DNA from: Hyphomonadaceae bacterium
GTDB taxonomy: Bacteria; Pseudomonadota; Alphaproteobacteria; Caulobacterales; Maricaulaceae
Direction of reading: 5' to 3'
Assembly (NCBI GenBank): GCA_013001295.1
Contig: JABDMW010000024.1
Coordinates: 49,112-113,111 of the forward strand
DNA length: 64,000 nucleotides
Below the pieces are notes generated by a model. It was given only the letters and a program-made list of their open reading frames with translations. It was not told where the DNA came from and made no database searches. Positions 46,681 through 56,070 of this stretch are shown here, piece by piece; the first letter of the stretch is position 1, and each line of letters starts with the position of its first letter. A program made the translations under genes and the position numbers.

Positions 46681-47280
46681 TTGCGTGTGAACTTAATCAT
46701 ATCTCTAGCACTGATCGGTAGCATGAGCGCTCCAACCGCAATGGCGCAATCCAAACCCGTTCCTCAAAAAAATTCCGGAAAATCGTCTACAGCTCGTATC
46801 GTCGAAGATGTGCCTAATCCCCGCGTTTCCCTTGACCGAAATTTAATTCGCGTCAATGCCTCTAAAACACCATCCGGATTTCCTGTCCCCCGCTATGTAT
46901 CTTTAAAATATAGCAATTCCAACGGCCGTACCGGCCCGAGTTCCGCTCACCCTGTCGCTTGGAACTATAAGCGTCGGGGCCTTCCGATGATCGTCGTAGC
47001 GGAAACTGAACAATGGCGCAAAGTCCGGGATGTCAATGGCGATGAGAGCTGGATGAAACGAAGATTGCTTGATGGCCGGCGAATGGTTCTGGCGCGCACA
47101 GAAATCATTTTGCGCGCCAAACCCAGATCTGATTCCAAAGGAAGGGCGATCGCTGCCAAAGGTGCGCTATTGGATCTTGAAGGCTGTGAACCGACCGGAT
47201 GGTGCAGGGTTGAAAGTGAGGATGGCCGTTTGGTTGGATATGCGTTACAAAATCTGCTTTGGGGGGCTGAGCCCCTCTAA
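46681..47280 (+). CDS. Exported SH3-domain protein
   Basis: A 199-residue protein with a signal peptide (cleavage near AMAQS) and a C-terminal bacterial SH3 region (about 85-195), with WRKVRDVNGDESWMKRRLL and EPTGWCRVESEDGRLVGYALQ. Such COG3807 proteins are thought to bind cell wall. The start is TTG 46681 or GTG 46687; neither has a strong ribosome binding site. panE follows 18 bases later. Confidence 0.82.
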   Translation: MRVNLIISLALIGSMSAPTAMAQSKPVPQKNSGKSSTARIVEDVPNPRVSLDRNLIRVNASKTPSGFPVPRYVSLKYSNSNGRTGPSSAHPVAWNYKRRGLPMIVVAETEQWRKVRDVNGDESWMKRRLLDGRRMVLARTEIILRAKPRSDSKGRAIAAKGALLDLEGCEPTGWCRVESEDGRLVGYALQNLLWGAEPL

Positions 47281-47298
47281 TCAAAGCGGAAGAATTAC

Positions 47299-48291
47299 AT
47301 GAAAATTGCAATTTTCGGTGCGGGGTCGATTGGCTGCTATATTGGTGGACATCTATTGGCCAACGGGCAGAATGTCACTTTGTTTGGACGTGAACGACTC
47401 GCCAAGACAATTGAGCAATATGGCCTGACACTTAGTCAAAAATCCTCAAATACAATTCATATCAAAGATGTTCCTTACGAAACGGATTTGACATCTTTAA
47501 CATCCGCCGATGTGATTATTCTGACCGTTAAAAGTCAGGACACGGCAAACGCAGCGCAACAGATAACTGAACACATATCGCCCGACGCAGTCATCATGAG
47601 TTTACAAAATGGCGTCGCTAATACGGATACGATAAAATCGATTTTGCCAACCTATAAGGTCTACGGTGCTATGGTGCCCTATAATGTTGTTGGATTGGGT
47701 GAAGGCAAATTCCACAGAGGGACCGGCGGTGACCTTGTCCTTGAGACTGGAACGGAAACGGAAGTTTTGGTTGAAACATTGACAGACGCAGGTCTTGAAG
47801 CGCGCACAACAACGGACATAATAGGTGTGCAGTGGAGCAAACTTCTAGTCAATCTCAACAATGCACTCAACCTTTTGTCCGATATGCCTTTGTGGGCTCA
47901 GGTCGGGCAACGTGCTTTTCGTCAAATATGGGCTGACATGATTGATGAGGGATTAGTCGTTTTAAAGGCTGAAGGAATTGCGCCAGCACCAATGTCAGGA
48001 CCCGATCCAGTGAAACTACGCGGATTGATCAGGCTGCCGAATTTTATCTATCAACCGATTGCCAATCGCATGACAACGATTGATCCCGAGGCCCGGTCAT
48101 CAATGTGGGAAGATCTCAAGTTTGGACGATCACCGGAAGTTGACTATTTACAAGGAGAAATCAGCAAGCTAGGGCGAAAGCATGGAATCCCGACACCTAT
48201 AAATGACCGGGTTCTTCAGCTGGTCAAACAAGCCTTTGCCGAAAAAAAATCGCCCGCGCTCACGGGAAAGGCATTAAGATCGCTTCTTTGA
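47299..48291 (+). CDS. panE: 2-dehydropantoate 2-reductase family protein
   Basis: NADPH-dependent ketopantoate reductase of pantothenate synthesis. The N-terminal IFGAGSIGCYIGGHL is the cofactor loop, with TVKSQDTANA, LQNGVANTD and the catalytic Lys in GVQWSKLLVNLNNAL. 330 residues is typical. The family also contains other 2-keto acid reductases, so the symbol is provisional. ATG has GGAAGA upstream. Confidence 0.87.
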   Translation: MKIAIFGAGSIGCYIGGHLLANGQNVTLFGRERLAKTIEQYGLTLSQKSSNTIHIKDVPYETDLTSLTSADVIILTVKSQDTANAAQQITEHISPDAVIMSLQNGVANTDTIKSILPTYKVYGAMVPYNVVGLGEGKFHRGTGGDLVLETGTETEVLVETLTDAGLEARTTTDIIGVQWSKLLVNLNNALNLLSDMPLWAQVGQRAFRQIWADMIDEGLVVLKAEGIAPAPMSGPDPVKLRGLIRLPNFIYQPIANRMTTIDPEARSSMWEDLKFGRSPEVDYLQGEISKLGRKHGIPTPINDRVLQLVKQAFAEKKSPALTGKALRSLL

Positions 48292-48355
48292 AACAAGATA
48301 CGGGTGGTTTAGTCCTTTTTGTGATATAGTCTGTCTTCCGAAAATGGAGACATTT

Positions 48356-49771
48356 ATGACCCCCGATTTGCCTGAATTGACCCCATTGGATTCCGCATTT
48401 TACCCCGCCCTTGATAGTATGGACTTGGCAACGCGCCATATACTTGAAAGCTATGCCGAAATGCGAACGGGTCGTGTCGCCCCGGAATGGCCGCTTGCCC
48501 AGACTGAGGAAACTATTGGCGAACTAGAATTTAAAAATGGGCTTGGCCTTGAAGGGGCGGTATCAGAAGCTCACCAATTAATGGAAAAAGGCGATTTGTT
48601 GAGCGCGAGTGCCCGCTGTTTTGGTTATTTTAACCCAACATCTGCCTGGCCCGGGGTGATGGGTGATTTATTGGTGGCGGCCCGAAACCCGCAAATTTGT
48701 TTAACATCGCATGCCCCGGCTTCCACGACCATGGAACGATCTGTATCCAAATTTGTGCTAGCGCGTCTTGGTCTTGAAAACGGGACAGCCCATTTTACCT
48801 CCGGTGGTTCTGAAGCCAACGAAACTGCGGTGCTCGTGGCGCTTTGTCGAGCGCGGCCGGACTATTTGGAAAAGGGCGTTTTTGCCTTTGGTGGACAGCC
48901 GACATTGTACGTGTCCGCTGAATCGCACATGGCCTGGGTCAAAATCGCCAAGGCCACAGGTATTGGAAGTCGCGCTGTTCGATTGGTCCAGACTACGGGC
49001 GATGGGTGTATGGATGTTGTCGCTTTGCAATCAGCGATAAAGGCAGACCGGAAAGTGGGCATGATCCCTTTTATGATCGCAGCCACCTGTGGAACCACAA
49101 GTGCCGGTATGATTGATCCGTTAGCGTCCTGCGCCAAAATTGCCGGTCTGGAAGATGTGCATTTTCACATTGATGCTGCGTGGGCCGGTGCCTTGATTTT
49201 TGATGAAAAACGCAAAACGCTATTAGATGGGATTGAAACCGCCGATAGCGTCACAATTGACGCTCATAAATGGTTGGCAGTACCCATGGGTGCGGGCATG
49301 ATCGCGCTGCGCGAAAAACATTACGCGGCGAACGTCTTTTCGGTTCAGACTTCATATATGCCGGAAGGGGATGGTGAGGACATGTATATCACAACCAATC
49401 AATGGTCTCGCCGCTTTATCGGGATCCGGTTGTGGATGATGCTGCGGACATTAGGGCTAAACGGGTATCAGACCATGTTTGACCGGCATTTCGCTTTAGC
49501 GGCTTACCTACGCGAACAATTGGAACATCATGGCTGGGTCATTCGCAATGAGAGCAAACTGCCGGTTATTGTCTTTGATGATTGGCTCAACGGTGTGGAT
49601 TCGCAAAAAATCGCTGATCAGGTCGAGAACCAGGGCCGGGCATGGCTTGGGCGCGTCAATTTTGAAGGCCAAAGCGTGTTGCGCGCCTGTACGACAAGTT
49701 TTCTTACTGAATATGACGACATAGATATTTTAATTTCCGAGTTAAACACCGCCCGTAAAGCAATTTCCTAA
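48356..49771 (+). CDS. PLP-dependent group II amino acid decarboxylase family protein
   Basis: A 471-residue enzyme of the glutamate/aromatic amino acid decarboxylase family. SARCFGYFNPTSAWPGVMG is the N-terminal substrate region, HFTSGGSEANETA the PLP phosphate site, HIDAAWAGA the Asp, and DAHKWLAVPMG holds the Schiff-base lysine. The substrate cannot be assigned. ATG at 48356 has GGAGA 6 bases upstream, better than the ATG at 48344. Confidence 0.88.
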   Translation: MTPDLPELTPLDSAFYPALDSMDLATRHILESYAEMRTGRVAPEWPLAQTEETIGELEFKNGLGLEGAVSEAHQLMEKGDLLSASARCFGYFNPTSAWPGVMGDLLVAARNPQICLTSHAPASTTMERSVSKFVLARLGLENGTAHFTSGGSEANETAVLVALCRARPDYLEKGVFAFGGQPTLYVSAESHMAWVKIAKATGIGSRAVRLVQTTGDGCMDVVALQSAIKADRKVGMIPFMIAATCGTTSAGMIDPLASCAKIAGLEDVHFHIDAAWAGALIFDEKRKTLLDGIETADSVTIDAHKWLAVPMGAGMIALREKHYAANVFSVQTSYMPEGDGEDMYITTNQWSRRFIGIRLWMMLRTLGLNGYQTMFDRHFALAAYLREQLEHHGWVIRNESKLPVIVFDDWLNGVDSQKIADQVENQGRAWLGRVNFEGQSVLRACTTSFLTEYDDIDILISELNTARKAIS

Positions 49772-49965
49772 TTGAAAGCTTAAAATGCTTTCAAACCCGC
49801 AATTTGAATAAGGGTTTATTAACCATAATTTTTGAGAGTCGTATATGCTTTCAAAACCATTAATTTGGTAAGGTTAGATTAACCATAAATTATGACAGAC
49901 TTAATTGCTTTCATTTTGAGGCATTTCGATACTTTTAATTAACCATAATCTGTCATGCCTCTATT
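49772..49965 (+). repeat. Three 60-bp direct repeats with TTAACCAT boxes
   Basis: Units begin at 49786, 49846 and 49906, exactly 60 bases apart. Each starts with TGCTTTCA and carries ATTAACCATAA at the same offset, so TTAACCAT occurs at 49819, 49879 and 49939. An inverted TTGAAAGC at 49772-49779 pairs with the first GCTTTCAA. ATGACAG (49892) and CTGTCAT (49950) form another inverted pair. TTAACCAT is a known CtrA half-site in Caulobacter. The array fills the upstream region of the RHH-like gene. Confidence 0.8.
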
Positions 49966-50304
49966 GTGAGTACAAAAGCCGTAGAAATGATGATTGAGCC
50001 AGGCGCTGAAACCATATTGCGCAATATGGGCAAGCAAATGCGAACGAAAGCCCGCTCCAAAGTTTTAAACCGCGCTTTAGACCATATTCGCGACAATGAG
50101 CATATGTCGGATGTGACGGCCTGGTTTTCAGAACCCCGTTTTAAGGCTTCGCGGCGCACAACTGTTCGGATATCGGATGCGAATGCCCAGTATCTGGAAG
50201 CGATCGCTTCTCTGGTAGGGCGCGGGCGACCGGCGATATTGTTGGATATCGTCTATATGGCGGCCAGCAAAATGAGCCGCGAAGACTATGAAGCTTTAAG
50301 ATAG
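49966..50304 (+). CDS. Small protein with ribbon-helix-helix-like C-terminus
   Basis: A 112-residue protein that I do not recognise. Residues about 63-105 read as a strand (RRTTVRISD), a helix (ANAQYLEAIASLVG) and a second helix (RPAILLDIVYMAASKM), the order of an Arc/MetJ-type ribbon-helix-helix. The N-terminal half is helical and basic. The start is GTG 49966 or the in-frame ATGs at 49987 and 49990; none has a ribosome binding site. It lies directly behind three TTAACCAT repeats and is convergent with fabI. Confidence 0.6.
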   Translation: MSTKAVEMMIEPGAETILRNMGKQMRTKARSKVLNRALDHIRDNEHMSDVTAWFSEPRFKASRRTTVRISDANAQYLEAIASLVGRGRPAILLDIVYMAASKMSREDYEALR

Positions 50305-50332
50305 GCTTTACGTCAAAGGATCACGATAATGA

Positions 50333-51166
50333 TTATTCGATTCCCAGGCTTTCTTTAAGTGCTTTTTCTTGTGGCATGCCAATGGCATGAAATCCGCCGT
50401 CTACATGATGCGTTTCGCCCGTACAAGACGTCCCCAATGACGACAATAAATAAAGCGCGGCGCCGGCAACACCTTCAAGGTCGGTATTGTCCTGCATGGC
50501 GGCAGTCGCTTTGTTAAACCGGAACATATGACGACCGGATCCAATCCCGGCAGCCGCCAGGGTTTTGATGGGGCCGGCCGAGATGGCATTGACGCGAATG
50601 CCACGCGGGCCAAGATCAGCCGCGATATAGCGTGTGCTGGCTTCAAGTGCGGCTTTAGCAACGCCCATAACATTGTAATTTGGAATAACTCGTTCTGACC
50701 CCAAATAGGTCATGGTGATCATTGAGCCGCCCTCCGACATTATCTGAGAGGCGCGCCGGGCTGCATCGACAAAACTATAGGCTGAAATATTCATGGCTGA
50801 CAGGAAGCCGTCGCGAGTGGTGTTGTCGACAAATGAGCCTTCCAACTGTTCCTTTCCGGCAAAGGCTATCGAGTGTACAAGAAAATCGATTTTGCCCCAT
50901 TTTTCTTTTACCGCCGCAAAACAGGCATCCATCGAAGCATCGTCAGTGACGTCACAAGGGACAATAATTTCCGAGCCGACGCTCTCGGCCAAGGGGCGCA
51001 CCCGGCGCTCCAGAGCTTCACCTTGAAAAGTAAAGGCAAGCTCGGCGCCCTGGGCATGTAATTGCTGGGCAATTGCCCAAGCGATGGAGTTTTTATTGGC
51101 CACGCCCATGACAAGCCCGCGCTTGCCTTTCATCAGATTTCCTGTTGGAAAGTTTCTATCTGCCAT
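50333..51166 (-). CDS. fabI: Enoyl-[acyl-carrier-protein] reductase (NADH)
   Basis: Last step of each fatty acid elongation cycle. It has the atypical SDR cofactor motif MGVANKNSIAWAIAQ, the catalytic Tyr-x6-Lys in PNYNVMGVAKAAL, and SAGPIKTLAAAGI. 277 residues fits FabI. ATG has AGAGAGA upstream. It starts 8 bases after fabB stops, so the fabA-fabB-fabI operon is clear. Confidence 0.96.
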   Translation of the reverse strand: MADRNFPTGNLMKGKRGLVMGVANKNSIAWAIAQQLHAQGAELAFTFQGEALERRVRPLAESVGSEIIVPCDVTDDASMDACFAAVKEKWGKIDFLVHSIAFAGKEQLEGSFVDNTTRDGFLSAMNISAYSFVDAARRASQIMSEGGSMITMTYLGSERVIPNYNVMGVAKAALEASTRYIAADLGPRGIRVNAISAGPIKTLAAAGIGSGRHMFRFNKATAAMQDNTDLEGVAGAALYLLSSLGTSCTGETHHVDGGFHAIGMPQEKALKESLGIE

Positions 51167-51174
51167 ATGTCTCT

Positions 51175-52383
51175 CTAAACTTTTTTAAATATCACACTGC
51201 CATTTGTGCCCCCAAACCCGAAGGAGTTGGACATGATGGCATTTAATTCTGCGTCTCGTGCTTCGGTAACGATGTTTAGTTTTGGAAGTTCGGGGTCGAG
51301 ATCGAAAACATTAATGGATGGTGCGACGAAGCCGTCCCGCATCATCAGTAGTGAATAGATCGCTTCTTGCACACCAGCCGCGCCGAGACTGTGCCCGGTC
51401 ATAGACTTGGTCGCAGAAATCATTGGATTTTCGCTACTGAATACGTCTGCGATCGCTTCGGTTTCTTTGATATCTCCAACGGGGGTCGAAGTCGCGTGCG
51501 GGTTGATATAATCAACACTGTGCCCGGCATCTTCCAGAGCCATCTTCATGGCCCGGCGCGCACCGATCCCATTAGGCGCCACCATGTCATATCCATCTGA
51601 TGTCGCTGCATACCCCGTGATTTCTGCAAGGATTGGTGCGCCGCGTTTTTTGGCCCGTTCGTATTCTTCGAGCACGACCATCCCGGCCCCGCCGGATATT
51701 ATAAACCCGTCCCGGTTTGCATCAAACGCCCGGCTGGCGAGTTCCGGCGTATCATTATATTTCGATGACATGGCGCCCATTGCGTCGAACAGCGAAGCCA
51801 TTGGCCATTCCAGCTCTTCGCCACCGCCAGCGAACATTACGTCTTGTTTGCCCCATTGGATCTGTTCAGCTGCTGCGCCAATACAATGAAGCGAGGTTGT
51901 ACACGCTGACGAGATTGAATAATTGACACCTTTAATTTTAAAATGCGTCGCAAGTGTTGCTGACACAGTCGAGGACATGGCTTTAGGGACGGCAAATGGA
52001 CCAATCCGCTTTGGGCCACGGGTACGGGCGATTTCTGCGGAGTTGACCAAAACCAACGTCGAGGGTCCGCCAGAGCCAGCAATTATGCCCGTTCGGTCAT
52101 GTGAAATGTCGTTTTCTTCCAGACCCGCATCTTCAATGGCCCGTTGCATGGCAACCGCGCTCCAGCCGGACGCATCCGCCATGAACCGGTAACTGCGCTT
52201 TTCGATATGATCTTTCGCAATAGTTTCGGGACGTCCAGATATTTGAGACCGAAAACCTAATTCAGCATGTTTTTCGTTAAAGGTAATTCCCGACTTGCCG
52301 GCTTTCAGATTTTTAGAGACATCATCCAAGGTATCCCCGATACAGGATACGATTCCCATTCCAGTGACAACTACACGCCGCAT
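51175..52383 (-). CDS. fabB: 3-oxoacyl-[acyl-carrier-protein] synthase I
   Basis: Condensing enzyme needed for unsaturated fatty acid elongation. The Cys-His-His triad is in SISSACTTSLHC, NPHATSTPVGD and TKSMTGHSLGAAG, with NSFGFGGTNGSVIF at the end. 402 residues. FabB rather than FabF is chosen from its pairing with fabA; the start overlaps the fabA stop by one base (TAATG). Confidence 0.95.
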   Translation of the reverse strand: MRRVVVTGMGIVSCIGDTLDDVSKNLKAGKSGITFNEKHAELGFRSQISGRPETIAKDHIEKRSYRFMADASGWSAVAMQRAIEDAGLEENDISHDRTGIIAGSGGPSTLVLVNSAEIARTRGPKRIGPFAVPKAMSSTVSATLATHFKIKGVNYSISSACTTSLHCIGAAAEQIQWGKQDVMFAGGGEELEWPMASLFDAMGAMSSKYNDTPELASRAFDANRDGFIISGGAGMVVLEEYERAKKRGAPILAEITGYAATSDGYDMVAPNGIGARRAMKMALEDAGHSVDYINPHATSTPVGDIKETEAIADVFSSENPMISATKSMTGHSLGAAGVQEAIYSLLMMRDGFVAPSINVFDLDPELPKLNIVTEARDAELNAIMSNSFGFGGTNGSVIFKKV

Positions 52384-52901
52384 TACTTATCTCCTTCGGG
52401 AATAAACAGGCCGACCCGTAGATCCTTGGCCTTATAGATCACTTCACCGTCTGCTTCCATGGTGCCATCCGCGATGCCGAGAACCAATCTCCGCCGGATC
52501 ACACGTTTTAGATCGATTGTGTATTTAACTTTTTTGATGTCCTTTGTCACTTGGCCAGTGAATTTGACTTCGCCAACGCCGAGCGCGCGGCCTTTGCCGG
52601 GCGAACCACCCCACCCAAGGAAAAACCCGACCAACTGCCACATGGCATCTAAGCCCAGACATCCGGGCATCACTGGATCGCCCACAAAATGGCAATCAAA
52701 AAACCAAAGCTCCGGTTTTATGTCCAGCTCAGCAATCACTTGCCCTTTATCATATTCACCGCCTGTGTCCGCGATGTGCGTAATGCGGTCGAACATCAGC
52801 ATTGGCGGAGCGGGCAGTTGCGCATTTCCAGGCCCGAAGACGCCGGTTTGACCGCTTTCGATCAATTGATCATAGGTATATGACGGAAGAATTTTTTTCA
52901 T
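52383..52901 (-). CDS. fabA: 3-hydroxydecanoyl-ACP dehydratase/isomerase
   Basis: Introduces the cis double bond for anaerobic unsaturated fatty acid synthesis. Hot-dog fold with the catalytic His in [15 protein letters not shown] and Asp in [15 protein letters not shown], and [12 protein letters not shown] upstream. 172 residues is the FabA length (FabZ is shorter and lacks this pairing). It is the first gene of fabA-fabB-fabI. Confidence 0.96.
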   Translation of the reverse strand: MKKILPSYTYDQLIESGQTGVFGPGNAQLPAPPMLMFDRITHIADTGGEYDKGQVIAELDIKPELWFFDCHFVGDPVMPGCLGLDAMWQLVGFFLGWGGSPGKGRALGVGEVKFTGQVTKDIKKVKYTIDLKRVIRRRLVLGIADGTMEADGEVIYKAKDLRVGLFIPEGDK

Positions 52902-53090
52902 AGTCGGTCCGAATTAGCGGGAATAATCAACCCTTAAGGTAAGGTCATGCTGGGCTCGCTTCAAGACTTAAATCGATCCTTATCCGATTAGTTTTAAAGT
53001 GTTTAATTGCGGTCTTGTAGTTTATTCACTAGGAACAAGACGGAGATTTTGGCCACTACTAGCCAAGTTCGAACATATTTTGGGGATCTT

Positions 53091-54581
53091 ATGGAAGCAG
53101 CGGTACAGACACTCGGATTTTGGTCCCTTATCCCTCCGCTTGTGGCGATCGTATTGGCCTTGTGGACCCGGGAAGTGTTCATCGCGCTCGCAGTAGGAAT
53201 TTGGCTAGGTTATTTGATTTTGGCCGGTGGTGACCCTGTGGCGGGGACGCTTGACACGATCGAAGCACAGATCGCGGTGATGACGGATACGGGCAATGCC
53301 CGGTTGGTGATTTTTACCTTGATCATGGGAGCTTTGATCGCACTAATCCAAAAGTCCGGCGGCGTAGAAGGGTTTATTGCCAGAATTTTGAATTTCCTGA
53401 CGAAAGTCGGGACGAAACAGGCCGACAAAGGAAACCGCCGTATCGTCGAAACCATTTCGGCTCTCACAGGAATGGTTTTGTTCATCGAAACCAATATTTC
53501 TGTTTTGACGGTTGGGACGCTTTACCGCCCTATCTATGACAAACTGGGAATCCCGCGTGAAAAACTTTCTTACATTACGGATTCGACGTGTGCGCCGACC
53601 TGTATCCTCGTCCCGTTCAATGCTTGGGGCGCTTTCATTATGGGCCTTTTAATTGCCCAGGGCTTTTCTGAACCCTTTCCGGTTCTTATGAGCACGATCG
53701 TGTTTAACTTTTATCCGATTCTCACCTTGCTGTTGATCTTTGTGGTGATTTGGACGGGCTGGGATATTGGCGATATGAAAAAGGCTGAAATCCGCGCGCG
53801 GGATGAGGGAAAAATTCTGCGCGACGGTGCAGTTCCAATGATGGATGACAGTATCTCAATGATGGCGGCCAAAGAAGATATCCCGCACCGGGCGTTCAAT
53901 ATGATCATCCCCGTCGCTTCTATGGTTCTGCTCATGCCGATATTTCTAATCTATACAGGGTGGGGCGGTGCCGACGGCGCTGGACTCGCCAAAGCCTGGT
54001 CAGCCTTGACCAAAGGATCCGGATCTTCGGCGGTTCTATATGCCGTCAGCGGCGCAATTTTGATCGCGATGATCATGTATAAAATTCAGGGCCTGATGGG
54101 TATACGGGAAATGACAGATTTGTGCCTGAAAGGTATGTCCGGCATGGTGGGGATTACCTTGCTAACAGTACTTGCATTTGCCTTGAACAATATGTGTCGT
54201 GATTTGGGAACCGGTCAATACATGGCTGATGTGGCGCAAGGGTTTATTACGCCTGCGCTGGTTCCTACTATACTGTTTATTGTGGCTGCGATCATCGGAT
54301 TTTCAACAGGAACCAGTTGGGGCACATTCGCGATCATGATCGCAGTTGCCGTACCGTTATCTGAGTCGATGGGCGTGAATGTAAATATCGCTTTGGCGGC
54401 GGTGCTTGGTGGGGGTATTTTTGGCGACCATTGTTCACCGACTTCGGATACGACGATTATCACGTCTTTGGCGACGGCCAATGACCATATCGACCATGTA
54501 CGCACCCAGATCCCCTATGCCTTGGTCGCGGGGACAGGTGCGGTGATTTTATACTTAATCCTTGGATTTGCCGATGTTTAA
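53091..54581 (+). CDS. Na+/H+ antiporter NhaC family protein
   Basis: A 496-residue inner-membrane protein with 10-12 hydrophobic segments. The NhaC signature GDHCSPTSDTTIITSLAT is near the C-terminus, and FIETNISVLTVGTLYRPIYD with DSTCAPTCILVPFNAWGA is in the middle. Probably exchanges sodium and protons, possibly with an organic anion. ATG 53091 has GGGGA upstream; the frame extends to 53007 with TTG alternatives. Its 3' end overlaps the avidin-family gene. Confidence 0.87.
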   Translation: MEAAVQTLGFWSLIPPLVAIVLALWTREVFIALAVGIWLGYLILAGGDPVAGTLDTIEAQIAVMTDTGNARLVIFTLIMGALIALIQKSGGVEGFIARILNFLTKVGTKQADKGNRRIVETISALTGMVLFIETNISVLTVGTLYRPIYDKLGIPREKLSYITDSTCAPTCILVPFNAWGAFIMGLLIAQGFSEPFPVLMSTIVFNFYPILTLLLIFVVIWTGWDIGDMKKAEIRARDEGKILRDGAVPMMDDSISMMAAKEDIPHRAFNMIIPVASMVLLMPIFLIYTGWGGADGAGLAKAWSALTKGSGSSAVLYAVSGAILIAMIMYKIQGLMGIREMTDLCLKGMSGMVGITLLTVLAFALNNMCRDLGTGQYMADVAQGFITPALVPTILFIVAAIIGFSTGTSWGTFAIMIAVAVPLSESMGVNVNIALAAVLGGGIFGDHCSPTSDTTIITSLATANDHIDHVRTQIPYALVAGTGAVILYLILGFADV

Positions 54582-55008
54582 TATGCGTTATTTTCTGACG
54601 TCACTTTTTGTCTTTCTATGTGCAGCGTGCGCACAGGCTGATGACATTGGACTGACCGTCGATTTTAATGGTGCATGGAATAATGATATGGGCTCGCAAG
54701 CAGTTTTTACCGTTACCGACGGGGAGGTACGCGGTACATATAATACAAATGTTGGCGAACCGGAAAAAGGTCAGAGCTTCCCGCTGATCGGATTTGTCCA
54801 GGATGACCAGATTACCTTTACTGTGAATTTCAAGGGATTCGGCTCGATGACCGCGTGGGTCGGTCAACTTACGTTCGACGCGGAGAGCGAGCCTTATATT
54901 CGCACATTGTGGCATCTAACCAAAGATGTCGAAGACACAAAAGAAAGTGACGACATCTGGGGGTCAATCCGTACGGGAGCCAGTGAATTTAGGCGTGCGC
55001 GAAAATAA
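54574..55008 (+). CDS. Exported avidin/streptavidin family protein
   Basis: About 144 residues with a signal peptide (hydrophobic 6-18, cleavage near AQA-DD). The mature part matches the avidin barrel: FNGAWNNDMGS, RGTYNTNVGE, FTVNFKG, SMTAWVGQL, RTLWHLT and DDIWGSI. By hand alignment, streptavidin biotin contacts N23, S27, Y43, S88, T90, W92, W108 and W120 are kept, S45 is Thr, W79 is Phe, N49 is Glu and D128 is Ser. Biotin binding is thus likely, but affinity is uncertain. Starts 54574 or 54583 overlap or touch the NhaC stop. Confidence 0.85.
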   Translation: MFNMRYFLTSLFVFLCAACAQADDIGLTVDFNGAWNNDMGSQAVFTVTDGEVRGTYNTNVGEPEKGQSFPLIGFVQDDQITFTVNFKGFGSMTAWVGQLTFDAESEPYIRTLWHLTKDVEDTKESDDIWGSIRTGASEFRRARK

Positions 55009-55028
55009 TCAAGTCATAGAATTAAAAT

Positions 55029-55060
55029 AGGCCCGACACTTGATCATAAGCGTCGGGCCT
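55029..55060. terminator. Bidirectional intrinsic terminator
   Basis: 9-bp arms AGGCCCGAC and GTCGGGCCT (55029-55037, 55052-55060) with a 14-base loop lie between the convergent avidin-family and LuxR genes. The reverse strand has TATTTTAATT after the stem, the forward strand TATCTTAAATT, so it can serve both directions. Confidence 0.75.
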
Positions 55061-55202
55061 TATCTTAAATTACGTAGGAACGGGGCGCGAAGCTACGTAA
55101 AATATAGACTAACAAAACACCTGTTGAAGGCTTATTTATCAGCTGCCACGTACTTAATTGATTCGAATTAAGAAATATATGCGTATGATTACCTAGGTGA
55201 TA

Positions 55203-55997
55203 TTACCCAGTCGGCTGCAAGATTCCGGACTTCAAAATAACCGCGATCAGTTCAGCAACCGAATCCACCTTCATCTTTTTCATGATACTGGCGCGGTGAT
55301 GATCGACCGTCCTGTGGCTAATTCCCAGATGCCGTGCGATTTCTTTGCTCGATAATATACCCGTATCGCTGGCGATGAGATCGACCACTTCTTTTTCCCG
55401 GGGAGTTAGCGTTGCATATCGTGCACTAACTTTTTTGTACAACGCCGCATATTCGGTGGGCACCGAGGCCACACTCAGATGAGCAGATGACTTGGTCTCT
55501 TTAATCAACGCGCGCGTCAACTCCAGTAATTGCGTCACACTTTTCGCATTCACTTGTAAAACCCGTTTTTGCAGCGCCGTCAGCTTCCGCGGTTTTACAT
55601 CCAAAACGCATAACGTGCCCAGGGGCCATCCATCAAATGTGCGCAATATCGCCCCCGCATAAAATCGGATAGGCGGGTTTCCATGACACAAAGGGTTGTC
55701 TTTGCTTCGTTCATCCAAAAGGGTATCTTCAATTTCGAGATAACTGTCCTGCGCCACAGCGTGCGTACACAAAGACTGTTCGAGAGGCGTTTCGCAAAGC
55801 CTTCCTAAACCAACGGTTGATTTAAACCATTGCCGGTCTTCTTCCACAAGGGTGACCATACAGATAGGTGCCTCGCACAACTCCGCCGTGAGCTGAGTTA
55901 TGTCATCATATGCTTTTTCGGGAGCGGTATCCAAAACGTCAAAGCTGCGTAACACGTGCAGTCTTTGGTCATTTTCGGGATGCGTTGCCGCTAACAT
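55203..55997 (-). CDS. GAF-domain LuxR family transcriptional regulator
   Basis: A 264-residue regulator: an N-terminal GAF domain (about 20-160, with APICMVTLVEEDRQWFKS and PLGTLCVLD typical of phytochrome-like GAF sensors) and a C-terminal LuxR helix-turn-helix (about 198-255, TPREKEVVDLIASDTG then KEIARHLGISHRTVDHHRA). No receiver domain. The ligand is unknown. An inverted repeat upstream overlaps a possible promoter. Confidence 0.87.
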   Translation of the reverse strand: MLAATHPENDQRLHVLRSFDVLDTAPEKAYDDITQLTAELCEAPICMVTLVEEDRQWFKSTVGLGRLCETPLEQSLCTHAVAQDSYLEIEDTLLDERSKDNPLCHGNPPIRFYAGAILRTFDGWPLGTLCVLDVKPRKLTALQKRVLQVNAKSVTQLLELTRALIKETKSSAHLSVASVPTEYAALYKKVSARYATLTPREKEVVDLIASDTGILSSKEIARHLGISHRTVDHHRASIMKKMKVDSVAELIAVILKSGILQPTG

Positions 55998-56070
55998 CGA
56001 TATGCGCCCTTTTCTGAAATGAATATTGTTCCGGTTTTCGGGAAAACATCCAAAGTTCAGTATAGCATAA

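Noticed and set aside
52994..53006. TTAA-N5-TTAA resembling a full CtrA site upstream of nhaC
   Set aside because: The spacing is 5, not the required 7, and AT-rich intergenic DNA gives such matches by chance.
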